This document shows positions 63,767 through 63,895 of a stretch of DNA of 63,895 bases, piece after piece (the stretch's first letter is position 1; the number at the start of each line of letters is the position of its first letter). The translations under genes and the position numbers were made by a program. This DNA is from Deltaproteobacteria bacterium (lineage in GTDB: Bacteria; Myxococcota_A; UBA796; SXON01): contig CANKTH010000015.1 of assembly GCA_947486185.1 (NCBI GenBank), positions 1 through 63,895 on the forward strand. Reading direction: 5' to 3'. The notes below the pieces were generated by a model. It ran no database searches and had not been told where the DNA came from. It saw only the letters and a list, made by a program, of their open reading frames with translations.

Positions 63767-63895
63767 TCATGACAGGTTGAACTTAGGGTAGGCGCGCCCG
63801 AGCTTGACTCGGGCGTCCTCTGCGGAGAAGAGCCACCTGATGGTCGCGCCCTCGTGGTTCCGGCGGGTCTCCCAGGCCTCGACCTCGGCGCGGAG
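63767..63895 (-). mobile_element. IS630-like transposase, C-terminal end only
   Basis: A minus-strand frame enters from the right edge and ends at a TGA (63767-63769) after 42 residues. It contains RNHEGATIRWLFSAEDARVK and ends GRAYPKFNLS, which matches the 'W-x-F-T-x-x-D-A-R-x-K-L-x-x-x-Y-P' tail of IS630-family DDE transposases. The rest of the element lies beyond the window. Its stop is only 17 bp from the lgt stop, so the element boundary must be close to 63751-63766; IS630 elements insert at TA and a TA occurs at 63751-63752. Confidence 0.6.

Overview
The window is about 64 kb of high-GC bacterial DNA, densely packed with genes on both strands. It looks like chromosome from a member of the Myxococcota or a close relation. 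The supporting signs are two proteins with C-terminal 'CGC + hydrophobic stretch + arginines' tails (MYXO-CTERM-like), a giant MopE-type calcium-binding-repeat lipoprotein, an MglA-type GTPase, a DUF4388 protein, many small lipoproteins, and heavy use of GTG starts and 4-bp ATGA overlaps. No rRNA, CRISPR array or prophage is visible. Species cannot be named from the sequence alone.

Layout. 1-6.9 kb: a KAP-family P-loop NTPase cut by the left edge, a dolichol/phytol-kinase-like membrane protein overlapping a GT87-like glycosyltransferase, undecaprenyl-diphosphate phosphatase, two small c-type cytochromes, an OmpA-like lipoprotein and a start-less gene fragment. 7-8.2 kb: a secreted hypothetical protein and tRNA-Val and tRNA-Asp on the minus strand. 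8.2-15 kb: a minus-strand Ycf46-like AAA+ ATPase/gpsA/anti-sigma-like operon and two large integral-membrane proteins. 15-20.4 kb: the 1,799-residue repeat lipoprotein. 20.6-26.5 kb: AHSA1 protein, a thiamine-phosphate-synthase-like gene that seems to start at CTG, a histone-deacetylase-fold enzyme with a large unknown C-terminal region, a HelD-like helicase and its translationally coupled helical partner, then a six-copy 17-bp tandem repeat.

26.8-36.9 kb: groES-groEL, a gene with a long GC-rich leader, rpoZ, urocanate hydratase, KhpA-like RNA-binding protein, an ECF sigma factor, then a coupled run of a DUF4388 protein, a DUF1460 peptidase-like protein and a PKD lipoprotein. 37.1-40.8 kb: a tightly coupled three-gene operon of EgtD (histidine betaine synthesis), EgtB (non-heme iron sulfoxide synthase) and a PP-loop ATPase resembling the MurL epimerase family. 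EgtA, EgtC and EgtE are not in the window, so this may be a variant sulfur-histidine pathway and is the best candidate for something undescribed. 40.8-48.6 kb: phosphoglucomutase, three lipoproteins, glycerol kinase, a MYXO-CTERM-like protein and MsrB. Glycerol kinase and GpsA (at 9-10 kb) are both in the window and would link glycerol to phospholipid synthesis.

48.8-63.9 kb: a 709-residue protein whose N-terminus resembles contractile-injection-system cargo, a SPOR protein, an SDR39U1-SRPBCC fusion, an SGNH hydrolase, further lipoproteins, a rhodanese fold lacking its catalytic cysteine, mitochondrial-type aconitase, an SDR dehydrogenase, RecJ, an MglA-like GTPase with a long basic linker, Lgt, and the tail of an IS630-like transposase at the right edge. 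Much of the content is envelope biology: lipid carriers, glycosyltransferases, Lgt and at least nine lipoproteins, several with unusually short uncharged signal peptides. All functions are read by eye from motifs; no database search was run.
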